A DNA stretch of 6,439 nucleotides from an uncultured Acidobacteriota bacterium (lineage in GTDB: Bacteria > Acidobacteriota > Blastocatellia > Pyrinomonadales > Pyrinomonadaceae): the NCBI GenBank assembly GCA_946480545.1, contig CAMLKY010000124.1:1-6439 (forward strand). The letters run 5' to 3'. The notes below the pieces were generated by a model. That model was not told where the DNA came from, searched no databases, and saw only the letters and a list, made by a program, of their open reading frames with translations. This document shows, in pieces, positions 1 to 5,234 of this stretch (its first letter is position 1; every line of letters starts with the position of its first letter). The translations under genes were made by a program, and so were the position numbers.

Positions 1-146
1 CCCCGGTCGGCCCGTAATCCACCCGCCTGTTCGAAGATCGATTTGAGATCGAGGACCTCGGTGCGAAGTGAATAGGCCGGACGCGTGTCGTCGAGTACCG
101 ATTCGGTTATTTGCCGCAGCTTCTCTGTCAGGGTAGGTTCGCTCAC
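1..146 (-). CDS. Unrecognised protein, N-terminal fragment (runs off left edge)
   Basis: An open frame starts with GTG at 146-144 and stays open for 48 codons to the window edge. The GTG overlaps the TGA stop of the upstream ExoIII gene (GTGA, a 4-base overlap), the usual arrangement for translational coupling inside an operon. The peptide begins VSEPTLTEKLRQITESVLDD and is mainly polar and probably helical, with no signal peptide, membrane segment or motif that I recognise. It is the last visible gene of the minus-strand cluster. The start is inferred from the overlap and from the absence of in-frame stops; no strong Shine-Dalgarno is visible, only a weak GCGGA. Function unknown. Confidence 0.6.
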   Translation of the reverse strand, partial: MSEPTLTEKLRQITESVLDDTRPAYSLRTEVLDLKSIFEQAGGLRADR

Positions 147-913
147 ATGAATTCCGCTACGACCGGCGCGTGGTCCGACGGATGTTCCCAACCACGCGGC
201 TCTTTGTCGATCCAGCAGTCGATACACCTTTCGGCCAGCGGTGCCGACGCCCAGATCTGGTCGATCCGGAGGCCTCGATCCTTCTCGAAGTCGTTTCGAA
301 AATTGCTCCACCATGAGAATTCCTGTTCGTCACCGTTGATCTGACGAAACAGGTCGACGAATCCCCACTTCTTAAGATCCTGGATCGCGTCGCGTTCGGG
401 CTTTGTGAAATGGAGTTTGCCTCGCCAGGCCGGCACGCTCCAGACGTCCAGTTCGTGGGGTGCGACATTCAGGTCGCCGCAAAGCACGACGTTCTCATCG
501 GTCGAGTATTTCTTATCGAAAAATTTTCGGAGCCGGGCTATCCAGTCGAGTTTGAATTGATACTTCGGAGTTCCCTGACTTGTTCCGTGCGGGCCGTAAA
601 CATTTACGAGTCTGATCCCGCCGACGGTTGCAGCAATGAGGCGGGATTGTGCAGGTTTCCTTTCTCCGGGAAGATTCATTTGGACATCGGTGAGAGTCAA
701 CTTCGAGACGATGGCGACACCGTTGTAACCTCGCTCGCCGAGCAGCGCCGTATGCGAATAGCCTATGGCCTTGAATTTCGCAATCGGGAACTTCTCATCG
801 ACGACTTTTGTCTCTTGAAGACACAGAACGTCCGGCTGGGCGGCGCAGCACCATTTCAGAACCTGATCGATTCGCGACTTGATCGAGTTGACGTTCCACG
901 TTGCGATCTTCAT
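143..913 (-). CDS. xthA: Exodeoxyribonuclease III family AP endonuclease (second paralogue of the cluster)
   Basis: A 256-residue protein of the exonuclease/endonuclease/phosphatase superfamily, ExoIII (XthA) branch. Family members cut 5' to abasic sites, remove blocked 3' ends and degrade duplex DNA 3' to 5' in cytoplasmic base excision repair. All catalytic positions of the E. coli enzyme have counterparts: N7 in TWNVNS, E34 in QETK, Y106, D147 and N149 in GDLNVAP, D218 in RIDQIW, and D247-H248 in the terminal SDHAPV. The length is close to the roughly 268 residues of E. coli ExoIII, so it looks intact and active. The ATG at 913 overlaps the TPR gene's stop (ATGA) and has a GAAGG six bases upstream. 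Its own stop overlaps the GTG of the next gene. It is clearly diverged from the paralogue at 1366-2136 (by eye about half the residues are identical), so this is not a recent copy. Confidence 0.95.
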   Translation of the reverse strand: MKIATWNVNSIKSRIDQVLKWCCAAQPDVLCLQETKVVDEKFPIAKFKAIGYSHTALLGERGYNGVAIVSKLTLTDVQMNLPGERKPAQSRLIAATVGGIRLVNVYGPHGTSQGTPKYQFKLDWIARLRKFFDKKYSTDENVVLCGDLNVAPHELDVWSVPAWRGKLHFTKPERDAIQDLKKWGFVDLFRQINGDEQEFSWWSNFRNDFEKDRGLRIDQIWASAPLAERCIDCWIDKEPRGWEHPSDHAPVVAEFM

Positions 914-1341
914 TCCGCGCCTTCGGTGTGATCCGTGGTTATGGTTGGTGGTATATCAAGACCTGAGTCTAGCAATGCATCCCTCATTTCCTTGACCATC
1001 AACATATACTCTTCGGAAGCGCGCCGGCTCAGGAACCTCTTCCCCTCAGAGAAAGCGTCATTATAACGACCCATAGACCAGAGTGTATGGAATAATCCGA
1101 GCGATCCGAGTTCGGAGTTAGGTGATAGTGAAACCACTTCCATATAGCACTCGAGTGCCTTATCAAAATTTCGTAGTGTGAAGTAGATGTGTCCCATTGG
1201 TCCGAGGATAGCTGCACGACGGGGTGGATCGCGCGCCAATATCTCCTCGAATTTCGCAATTGCCTGGTCGGGTTGCCCCGCGTCGCGGAGGTTAGCTGCC
1301 TCTCTGAAGAGGGCTTCAATATCGAGCGAATAGCTGGTCAT
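910..1341 (-). CDS. Small TPR (tetratricopeptide repeat) protein
   Basis: A 143-residue soluble protein made almost wholly of about three TPR helical hairpins: residues 8-39 (A-N-L-R-D-A-G then A-I-A-K-F-E-E-I-L, ending DP), 41-74 (G-H-I-Y then D-K-A-L-E-C-Y, ending LSP) and a more degenerate third at 76-109 (L-G-L-F-H then Y-N-D-A-F). A polar C-terminal tail follows. There is no signal peptide or membrane segment, so it is probably cytosolic. TPR units bind peptides or partner proteins; no catalytic motif is present and the partner cannot be read from sequence. It lies between two ExoIII paralogues, 24 bases after the first and overlapping the second by ATGA, so it is very probably co-translated with them. 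A role as an adaptor for these nucleases is only a guess from position. No convincing Shine-Dalgarno precedes the ATG at 1341. Confidence 0.88.
   Translation of the reverse strand: MTSYSLDIEALFREAANLRDAGQPDQAIAKFEEILARDPPRRAAILGPMGHIYFTLRNFDKALECYMEVVSLSPNSELGSLGLFHTLWSMGRYNDAFSEGKRFLSRRASEEYMLMVKEMRDALLDSGLDIPPTITTDHTEGAE
920..924 (-). promoter_or_regulatory. Ribosome binding site of the second xthA copy, inside the TPR gene
   Basis: GAAGG reads on the minus strand at 924-920, six bases before the ATG at 913. It lies inside the last codons of the TPR gene, which supports coupled translation across the ATGA overlap and fixes the nuclease start. Confidence 0.55.
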
Positions 1342-1365
1342 ATTGGGGACGACTAACCGTCCGTG

Positions 1366-2136
1366 CTACATCTTGAACTCGGCGACTACGGGCGCATGAT
1401 CGCTCGGCTTCTCGAGCGCTCGCGGTGCGCGGTCGATCCAACAACCTGTGCATTTTTCAGCGAGCGACGGAGATGTCCAGATGTGATCGATACGAAGCCC
1501 GCGGTTTCGCTGCCACGCGCCTTCGCGATAGTTCCACCACGAAAACTCCTTCGCTTCCGGGTTGAGCTTTCGAAACACGTCGACAAAACCCCATTGCTTT
1601 ACATGTGTCATCGCCGCACGCTCTGGTTTCGAGAAGTGGATCTTGCCTTCCCAGACCGGCACGCTCCAGACGTCGAGGTCATCCATCGCGACATTGAAGT
1701 CGCCACAGAGGAGAACGTCTGAATTCACATCGCACGTCTCGTCGAAGAATCGTCGAAGCCGCTGCAGCCAGTCGAGCTTGAACCGGTACTTATCACTCCA
1801 CAGCTCACTGCCGTTCGGGATATACGTGTTGACGATCCGAACGCCGTTGACCGTTCCCGCGATCAACCGTTTATGCGCCTCGTCGTCATCGTCAAGGAAA
1901 TTCTTCTGAACATCCGTGATCGGAAATTTTGAGATGATCGCTACACCGTTGTAAGACTTCTGTCCCATGAACTCTGCGTCGTACCCGAGGGCCTTGAGAG
2001 CGTCGACCGGGAAGTTCTCATCGATCGTTTTCGTCTCCTGGAAACAGATGACGTCGATGTCCGCAGTCTCGAGCCAGCCGAGCAACTGCGGCATTCGGAT
2101 GTTAATGGAGTTGACGTTCCAGGTAGCAATTTTCAT
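1366..2136 (-). CDS. xthA: Exodeoxyribonuclease III family AP endonuclease (first paralogue of the cluster)
   Basis: A 256-residue ExoIII-type nuclease with a complete catalytic set: N7 in TWNVNS, E34 in QETK, Y105, D146 and N148 in GDFNVA, D217 in RIDHIW, and D246-H247 in SDHAPV. The expected role is abasic-site incision and 3'-end cleaning during base excision repair in the cytoplasm. It has the same length and block order as the copy at 143-913, including the shared DVWSVP.W.GK.HF.KPER and WGFVD.FR blocks, but differs widely elsewhere, which points to an old duplication or separate acquisition. The ATG at 2136 is chosen because MKIATWNVNSI is the conserved family N-terminus. The best upstream Shine-Dalgarno candidate (AAAGAGA, minus strand about 2149-2143) lies in the arm of a long palindrome. 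The methyltransferase gene ends 95 bases upstream. Confidence 0.95.
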   Translation of the reverse strand: MKIATWNVNSINIRMPQLLGWLETADIDVICFQETKTIDENFPVDALKALGYDAEFMGQKSYNGVAIISKFPITDVQKNFLDDDDEAHKRLIAGTVNGVRIVNTYIPNGSELWSDKYRFKLDWLQRLRRFFDETCDVNSDVLLCGDFNVAMDDLDVWSVPVWEGKIHFSKPERAAMTHVKQWGFVDVFRKLNPEAKEFSWWNYREGAWQRNRGLRIDHIWTSPSLAEKCTGCWIDRAPRALEKPSDHAPVVAEFKM

Positions 2137-2141
2137 TTCGG

Positions 2142-2216
2142 ATCTCTTTGCGGACTCTGTGAGCTTTGCGTGAAACCGGATCTCTCACGCAAAGCTCGCA
2201 GAGCCCACAGAGATAT
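2142..2216. repeat. Long imperfect palindrome (REP-like hairpin) upstream of xthA
   Basis: The core is a perfect 13-base inverted repeat: GAGCTTTGCGTGA at 2161-2173 and TCACGCAAAGCTC at 2185-2197, with an 11-base loop. Outward the arms keep pairing with few mismatches: 2155-2159 with 2199-2203, 2152-2153 with 2205-2206, then about 2142-2150 with 2208-2216. Together this gives a roughly 75-base stem-loop filling most of the 95-base gap between the methyltransferase and the ExoIII gene. Each arm is itself built from a degenerate short unit (CTTTGCG, CTCTGTG, CTTTGCG). This resembles the 'CTCTGCG/CTTTGCG' palindromic intergenic repeats seen in various environmental bacteria. No U-run follows on the minus strand, so a simple intrinsic terminator is unlikely. 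In RNA the 3' arm would cover the next gene's Shine-Dalgarno. Confidence 0.85.
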
Positions 2217-2231
2217 TTTAACGACATGGAC

Positions 2232-3161
2232 TCACTTTCGTGAATTTCGTTCCCAAAAAACTCCGTCCTCGAATCCCTGGATCGATGTGTCAGTCTCTGC
2301 CAACTCGAGTCGTTTCAGAGCCAGCAAGCAGTACTCTTCGTCAGACTCGATCGCGATAAATCCGCGTCCGAGCTTCTTTGCTACGACTGCCGTCGTTCCG
2401 CTGCCTGCAAATGGATCGAGGACCAAGTCATCAGGGTTTGTGCTCGCGAGCACGATCTTGGCGAGGAGCTTCTCGGGTTTTTGCGTAGGATGCTCGGTGT
2501 TCTCGGGCATCGACCAGAACGGAACCGTGATATCGGTCCAGACGTTGGATGGATGTGTGTCGCGGAAATTACCTTCCGCGGATTCGCTCCAGTCTTTCGG
2601 CTTTCCGTTCTCACGATACGGCGCGATCACTCGTCGCCGCTGCTTCACGGTATCAAGGTTGAAAGTGAATTCGTCCGAGGCGGTGAAGAACCAGATGTCT
2701 TCCGAAGCGTTCTTCCAGTTCGCCTTCGCCCCACGCCCCTTCTCGCGTTCCCACGTGATCCGGTTCCTGAGCTTGAAGTACCTCGAGCCCGCACGCTGGA
2801 TCGCCCCGCTCGACCGCCAGTCGCCGCAGATGTAGACACTCGCGGTCTGCTTCAACAGCGGAACACACATACGCAGCCATGAGTCGAGCCACGCCTCATA
2901 CGCTTCGATCGTTGTCTCCCGAAAGCCGCGGCTCCCGAATTTCTTTGTCAGATTATAAGGCGGATCCGCAAACAGAAGATCGAAGCGGTCACGCTCGAGC
3001 TGCGGCAGAATGTCGGTCGCATCACCGCATACAACTGAATTCGAACCATATGGCCCCGAGTATGAGATGCGCTGACGGAGGTCCTCCTTCGAGAGTTCAT
3101 CTATGATGAGCGTGCGATTACGCGGCGCCCTTCGGTTGTCGGAGTTTGGATGTTGAGGCAT
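2232..3161 (-). CDS. Beta-class site-specific DNA methyltransferase (N6-adenine or N4-cytosine)
   Basis: A 309-residue amino-methyltransferase. Catalytic motif IV DPPY is at residues 66-69 (FADPPYNL), and the AdoMet-binding motif I DPFAGSGTT is at 249-257, preceded by HPTQKP at 224-229. Motif IV before motif I is the beta-class order, as in M.RsrI and M.HinfI, and the length matches (M.RsrI is about 320 residues). The central stretch from about 135 to 182 (ITWEREKGRGAK, then the SEDIWFF region and RRRVIAPYR) is typical of the RsrI-like subgroup and probably contributes to target recognition. It transfers a methyl group from S-adenosylmethionine to an exocyclic amine; the recognition site cannot be read from the sequence. 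No restriction endonuclease, specificity subunit or vsr gene lies next to it, so within this window it is an orphan. The ATG at 3161 is 43 bases after the preceding gene's stop, with no clear Shine-Dalgarno. Confidence 0.93.
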   Translation of the reverse strand: MPQHPNSDNRRAPRNRTLIIDELSKEDLRQRISYSGPYGSNSVVCGDATDILPQLERDRFDLLFADPPYNLTKKFGSRGFRETTIEAYEAWLDSWLRMCVPLLKQTASVYICGDWRSSGAIQRAGSRYFKLRNRITWEREKGRGAKANWKNASEDIWFFTASDEFTFNLDTVKQRRRVIAPYRENGKPKDWSESAEGNFRDTHPSNVWTDITVPFWSMPENTEHPTQKPEKLLAKIVLASTNPDDLVLDPFAGSGTTAVVAKKLGRGFIAIESDEEYCLLALKRLELAETDTSIQGFEDGVFWERNSRK

Positions 3162-3204
3162 TACGACGGCTCATAATTTAACACATCGACTCTGCCTCTT
3201 AGGA

Positions 3205-3711
3205 TCATTTCAGCGGGAGGAACTCCAGATCGGTAACGCTGTCTATGACGGCGATCGACCTCGGTGCGAAGACATATCTCTTAGACTCGACTAAAAAGAA
3301 GTACGCATGTCCCGGCTCGATATCCTCGAACGAGAAATAGCCGAAGCTCCCGGTGCGCACTATTCGAATGTTGCCGTCAGCTCCCATGCAAGTGACAATC
3401 GCGCCGCTCAGGCCTTCGCCGTCAGCCGTCAGTACTCGCCCGGAAACCGAGACACCGGCCGCGGTCGGAGCGAGTGAAGGCTCCCAGAATCCTGGAACGA
3501 TCTCGAAAAGATCAGTCGTCATCGACGAGATCACGGCCGTCTGACCGCTCGTGCCTTCGACTCCGAAAGCACCGCCCGACATTCGCTCGCCTCCAGACGC
3601 AACCACGGACTTCGTCACGGAGAAGTCACCGCCCGTCTGGCCATCGGTCGGCGTAGCAAACAATAACAAAGTGAATAGAATGAAAAATCTTAGTTGTGTT
3701 CGGCAGTTCAT
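3205..3711 (-). CDS. Small secreted protein with C-terminal carboxypeptidase-regulatory-like domain
   Basis: 168 residues from the ATG at 3711. A strong AAAGGAG seven bases upstream decides this start over an in-frame ATG 17 codons earlier. Residues 1-24 form a Sec signal peptide (basic N-terminus, then F-F-I-L-F-T-L-L-L-F), with likely cleavage near TDG-Q. Residues about 28-78 form a Gly/Ser-rich module (SGGERMSGG, VEGTSGQ, VPGFWEPS). Variants of this module are common in exported acidobacterial and planctomycete proteins. Residues about 86-168 form a beta-sandwich of the CarboxypepD_reg/transthyretin-like type, with the hallmark SGRVLTADGEGLSGAIVT followed by G-S-F-G-Y-F-S-F and I-E-P-G-H-A-Y. 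No catalytic residues are evident. It follows the propeller gene by 61 bases, so both may be co-transcribed exported proteins. Its precise role is unknown. Confidence 0.85.
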   Translation of the reverse strand: MNCRTQLRFFILFTLLLFATPTDGQTGGDFSVTKSVVASGGERMSGGAFGVEGTSGQTAVISSMTTDLFEIVPGFWEPSLAPTAAGVSVSGRVLTADGEGLSGAIVTCMGADGNIRIVRTGSFGYFSFEDIEPGHAYFFLVESKRYVFAPRSIAVIDSVTDLEFLPLK

Positions 3712-3718
3712 CTTAATG

Positions 3719-3725
3719 CTCCTTT
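3719..3725 (-). promoter_or_regulatory. Strong ribosome binding site fixing the start at 3711
   Basis: AAAGGAG reads on the minus strand at 3725-3719 with a seven-base spacer to the ATG at 3711. The resulting protein starts with a well-formed signal peptide, whereas the longer in-frame ORF from 3762 would place 17 charged residues before it. Confidence 0.75.
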
Positions 3726-3772
3726 CAATCCGCGTGCGCGACTCGGTGGGTAAAAACAACAAAACCGGTGTC

Positions 3773-5053
3773 TTAAGGAATGGTTGGGAATCTTGTCAGC
3801 CTGCCGAATGGATTCGTGACCCAGATATGGCTTCCGTCGAACGCAAGGGTTCCCGATGGGCTCGGAGTGCTTTCCGTGAACGTCACGGTCGAGTTGGGTG
3901 TATCGATCGTGGAAATCCGACTGATCAGGCCGTTGGGCCGCTTGGCCCATATATACCTTCCATCAAACGCTAGAGAACTGGCGTCTGCGCCGACAAATGC
4001 AAAGCCTACCTGCACGCCGTCGGACGGACGAAGCTTGAGAATGTCCACACTGTTGCTTAGCGAAACCCAGAAGTGTGATCCGTCGAACACGATCCCCACC
4101 GCGGTCGTTGGTCCAAACGTCCCTAAGAATGCGCCGTCTACCGCTCTGCGTGCCGTGATGCCGCTGGTGCTCACGAGCCACACGTTCGTTCCATCGAAAG
4201 CCATGGAGTTCGGAGAAGTGCCGGCGGAAAAGGTTCCGGCCGGAGTGCCGTCGCTAGCTCGCAATCTTGTGACGTCCGAACTGCCGTTGTTAAGAACCCA
4301 GACATACGTGCCGTCGAACGCTACTGTGACGGGACCGGTCCCGACCGGGTACGTGCCTTCTACTCCGCCGTCGCTTTGACGCAACTTTGTAACGGTGCTG
4401 CTGCCGGAATTCGCGACCCAGATGTGCGTGCCATCCGACGCGAGTCCGCGCGGACCGGATCCAACCGGAAATGTTCCAACGATCGCTCCATCGCTCGGCC
4501 TGATCTTGCTGACTGTGTTCGCGGCGGTGGTCACCCATAGGTGCTCGCCGTCATAGGCGATTCCACGCGGATTGGAGAACGGGTAGTCGACCCGGTTTAT
4601 CAACTGGTCCCAGCGAAGGGCACCGATCAACCGACTTCGCGTCGATGCGTCCGCAGAGGCTGCGGTCTGTGCCCGGACGGTATAAGGCACCGAGGTTAAT
4701 CGCTGGCGGGGCGTCAGGTATACAAAACTCTCGTTGGAATTGCGGCGCACCGCGATCTGTAGGAATCGCTCACTGCCATTGAACGCCGACGCGCCGAAAT
4801 CGAGTTGAACGAAGAACACCCCATTATTTACCGTGACCGCCGGATAGTCGTACCCGCCGCCGACCTGGCTGCCGCCGCTCAATGAATCGAAAAGCGCGAA
4901 CCGCATGTCATAGGTTCCGCTCGCGGCGGCCATATTGTCGGTCAGCCGGCCCTGATATGTAAAAGCCGACGTCTGTGCACCGGCGACGATAGTCGAGAGG
5001 GCGAGCGCCGACAGCAGAGCAAAGAGCCTTAAAGAGATGATTTCGAATCGCAT
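3773..5053 (-). CDS. Secreted seven-bladed beta-propeller protein with 'TYQGRL' N-terminal domain
   Basis: 426 residues from the ATG at 5053, which has GTGAGGA seven bases upstream; a GTG seven codons earlier is less likely. Residues 1-26 form a signal peptide (LRLFALLSALALSTIVAGA, cleavage before QT). Residues about 29-128 match a domain common in exported bacterial proteins: FTYQGRLTDN, then YDMRFALFDS, a G-V-F-F-V-Q-L-D-F-G-A stretch, and L-T-P-R-Q-R-L-T-S-V-P-Y. Residues about 160-415 contain seven repeats of roughly 40 residues, each with a DG.h.hWV core; the Asp residues fall at 168, 207, 247, 287, 324, 364 and 406, followed five residues later by Trp. Between cores lies 'V..LR.SDG...GTF.VG..P'. 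Seven units predict a closed YVTN/NHL-like seven-bladed propeller, probably a binding scaffold in the periplasm or outside the cell. No enzymatic motif, anchor or sorting signal is visible. Its ligand is unknown. Confidence 0.88.
   Translation of the reverse strand: MRFEIISLRLFALLSALALSTIVAGAQTSAFTYQGRLTDNMAAASGTYDMRFALFDSLSGGSQVGGGYDYPAVTVNNGVFFVQLDFGASAFNGSERFLQIAVRRNSNESFVYLTPRQRLTSVPYTVRAQTAASADASTRSRLIGALRWDQLINRVDYPFSNPRGIAYDGEHLWVTTAANTVSKIRPSDGAIVGTFPVGSGPRGLASDGTHIWVANSGSSTVTKLRQSDGGVEGTYPVGTGPVTVAFDGTYVWVLNNGSSDVTRLRASDGTPAGTFSAGTSPNSMAFDGTNVWLVSTSGITARRAVDGAFLGTFGPTTAVGIVFDGSHFWVSLSNSVDILKLRPSDGVQVGFAFVGADASSLAFDGRYIWAKRPNGLISRISTIDTPNSTVTFTESTPSPSGTLAFDGSHIWVTNPFGRLTRFPTIP
3812..4582 (-). 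repeat. Seven tandem coding repeats, about 120 bases each (propeller blades)
   Basis: The DG.hWV core recurs at spacings of 39, 40, 40, 37, 40 and 42 codons. On the plus strand a CC(G/A)TCGAA-like block marks each unit: about 3834, 3960, 4080, 4191, 4311, 4431 and 4548. Blades 2-4 are the most alike and sit at an exact 40-codon period. Blade 5 lacks three residues, and the last blade is preceded by a longer loop. The pattern fits amplification of a single blade followed by divergence. Confidence 0.85.
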
Positions 5054-5060
5054 GGAAATG

Positions 5061-5067
5061 TCCTCAC
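5061..5067 (-). promoter_or_regulatory. Ribosome binding site fixing the propeller protein start at 5053
   Basis: GTGAGGA on the minus strand (5067-5061) is seven bases from the ATG at 5053. It overlaps what would be coding sequence if the GTG at 5074 were used, so the ATG is preferred. Confidence 0.65.
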
Positions 5068-5134
5068 TTGTCACAGTTTGTTTGTCGTTCTGGATAGATA
5101 ATGCGAGGACGGGTGGAAGATCGGACCAAATGAA

Positions 5135-5149
5135 TCGAAATTTTTTCGA
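5135..5149. repeat. Short inverted repeat TCGAAA-TTT-TTTCGA, possible operator
   Basis: Two perfect 6-base arms around a TTT spacer lie in the AT-rich middle of the divergent region, upstream of the sigma gene's candidate promoter. Size and place suit a small dimeric regulator site, but the sequence is simple and could arise by chance. Confidence 0.3.
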
Positions 5150-5172
5150 ATCGGTAGCAGCCCGCGAAAGTA

Positions 5173-5201
5173 TTGCCTATAAAGGAACGACGAACTATTA
5201 T
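5173..5201 (+). promoter_or_regulatory. Sigma70-like promoter candidate for the sigma factor/kinase genes
   Basis: TTGCCT (5173-5178) and TATTAT (5196-5201) are separated by exactly 17 bases, matching 4/6 and 5/6 of the housekeeping consensus. Initiation about seven bases downstream would give a leader of roughly 27 bases before the ATG at 5235. A housekeeping-type promoter would mean the sigma gene is not solely autoregulated. An overlapping TATAAA at 5178-5183 has no good -35. Confidence 0.45.
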
Positions 5202-5234
5202 TCTCCAAGCATTCTCCCTGAACGCAGGGTCTTG

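Larger units (their letters stand above)
5054..5234. other. Divergent intergenic region between propeller gene and sigma factor gene
   Basis: 181 bases separate the two diverging starts. On the minus side the propeller gene's ribosome binding site lies at 5067-5061. The plus side has a sigma70-like promoter candidate at 5173-5201. Between them lies a short inverted repeat, TCGAAA-TTT-TTTCGA (5135-5149). For the propeller direction only a weak -10-like CATTATCTA is visible on the minus strand around 5096-5104, without a well-placed -35. No small gene or RNA is evident. An ORF on the plus strand is open across this region but has no features of coding sequence. Confidence 0.6.

Noticed and set aside
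410..931. Plus-strand ORF of 173 codons opposite the xthA copy at 143-913
   Set aside because: It lies wholly antisense to a gene with a complete ExoIII catalytic motif set and shows no domain of its own; it is a frame shadow.
2142..2216. Palindrome read as a Rho-independent terminator
   Set aside because: No U-run follows the stem in the minus direction, and no plus-strand gene ends there. On the minus strand the stem runs straight into the xthA start.
2170..2835. Plus-strand ORF of 221 codons opposite the methyltransferase
   Set aside because: It is antisense to conserved methyltransferase motifs, rich in Ser/Arg/Pro without recognisable domains, and its start falls in the palindrome.
2232..3161. 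Complete restriction-modification system
   Set aside because: Neighbours are secreted proteins and ExoIII-type repair nucleases. No protein with a restriction endonuclease signature is present in the window.
3712..3762. 17-codon N-terminal extension of the small secreted protein
   Set aside because: It would put charged residues before the signal peptide and bury a strong AAAGGAG that is correctly spaced for the ATG at 3711.
3780..4379. Plus-strand ORF of 199 codons with regular repeats opposite the propeller gene
   Set aside because: The apparent repeats mirror the propeller blades on the other strand; there is no signal peptide or known domain.
3812..4582. Evenly spaced repeats considered as a CRISPR array
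   Set aside because: Units are about 120 bases, imperfect, in frame and protein-coding; they are propeller blades.
5037..5234. N-terminal extension of the sigma factor by 66 codons
   Set aside because: The extension has no family similarity, overlaps the start and ribosome binding site of the diverging propeller gene, and would remove the promoter region. The ATG at 5235 gives the expected family length.
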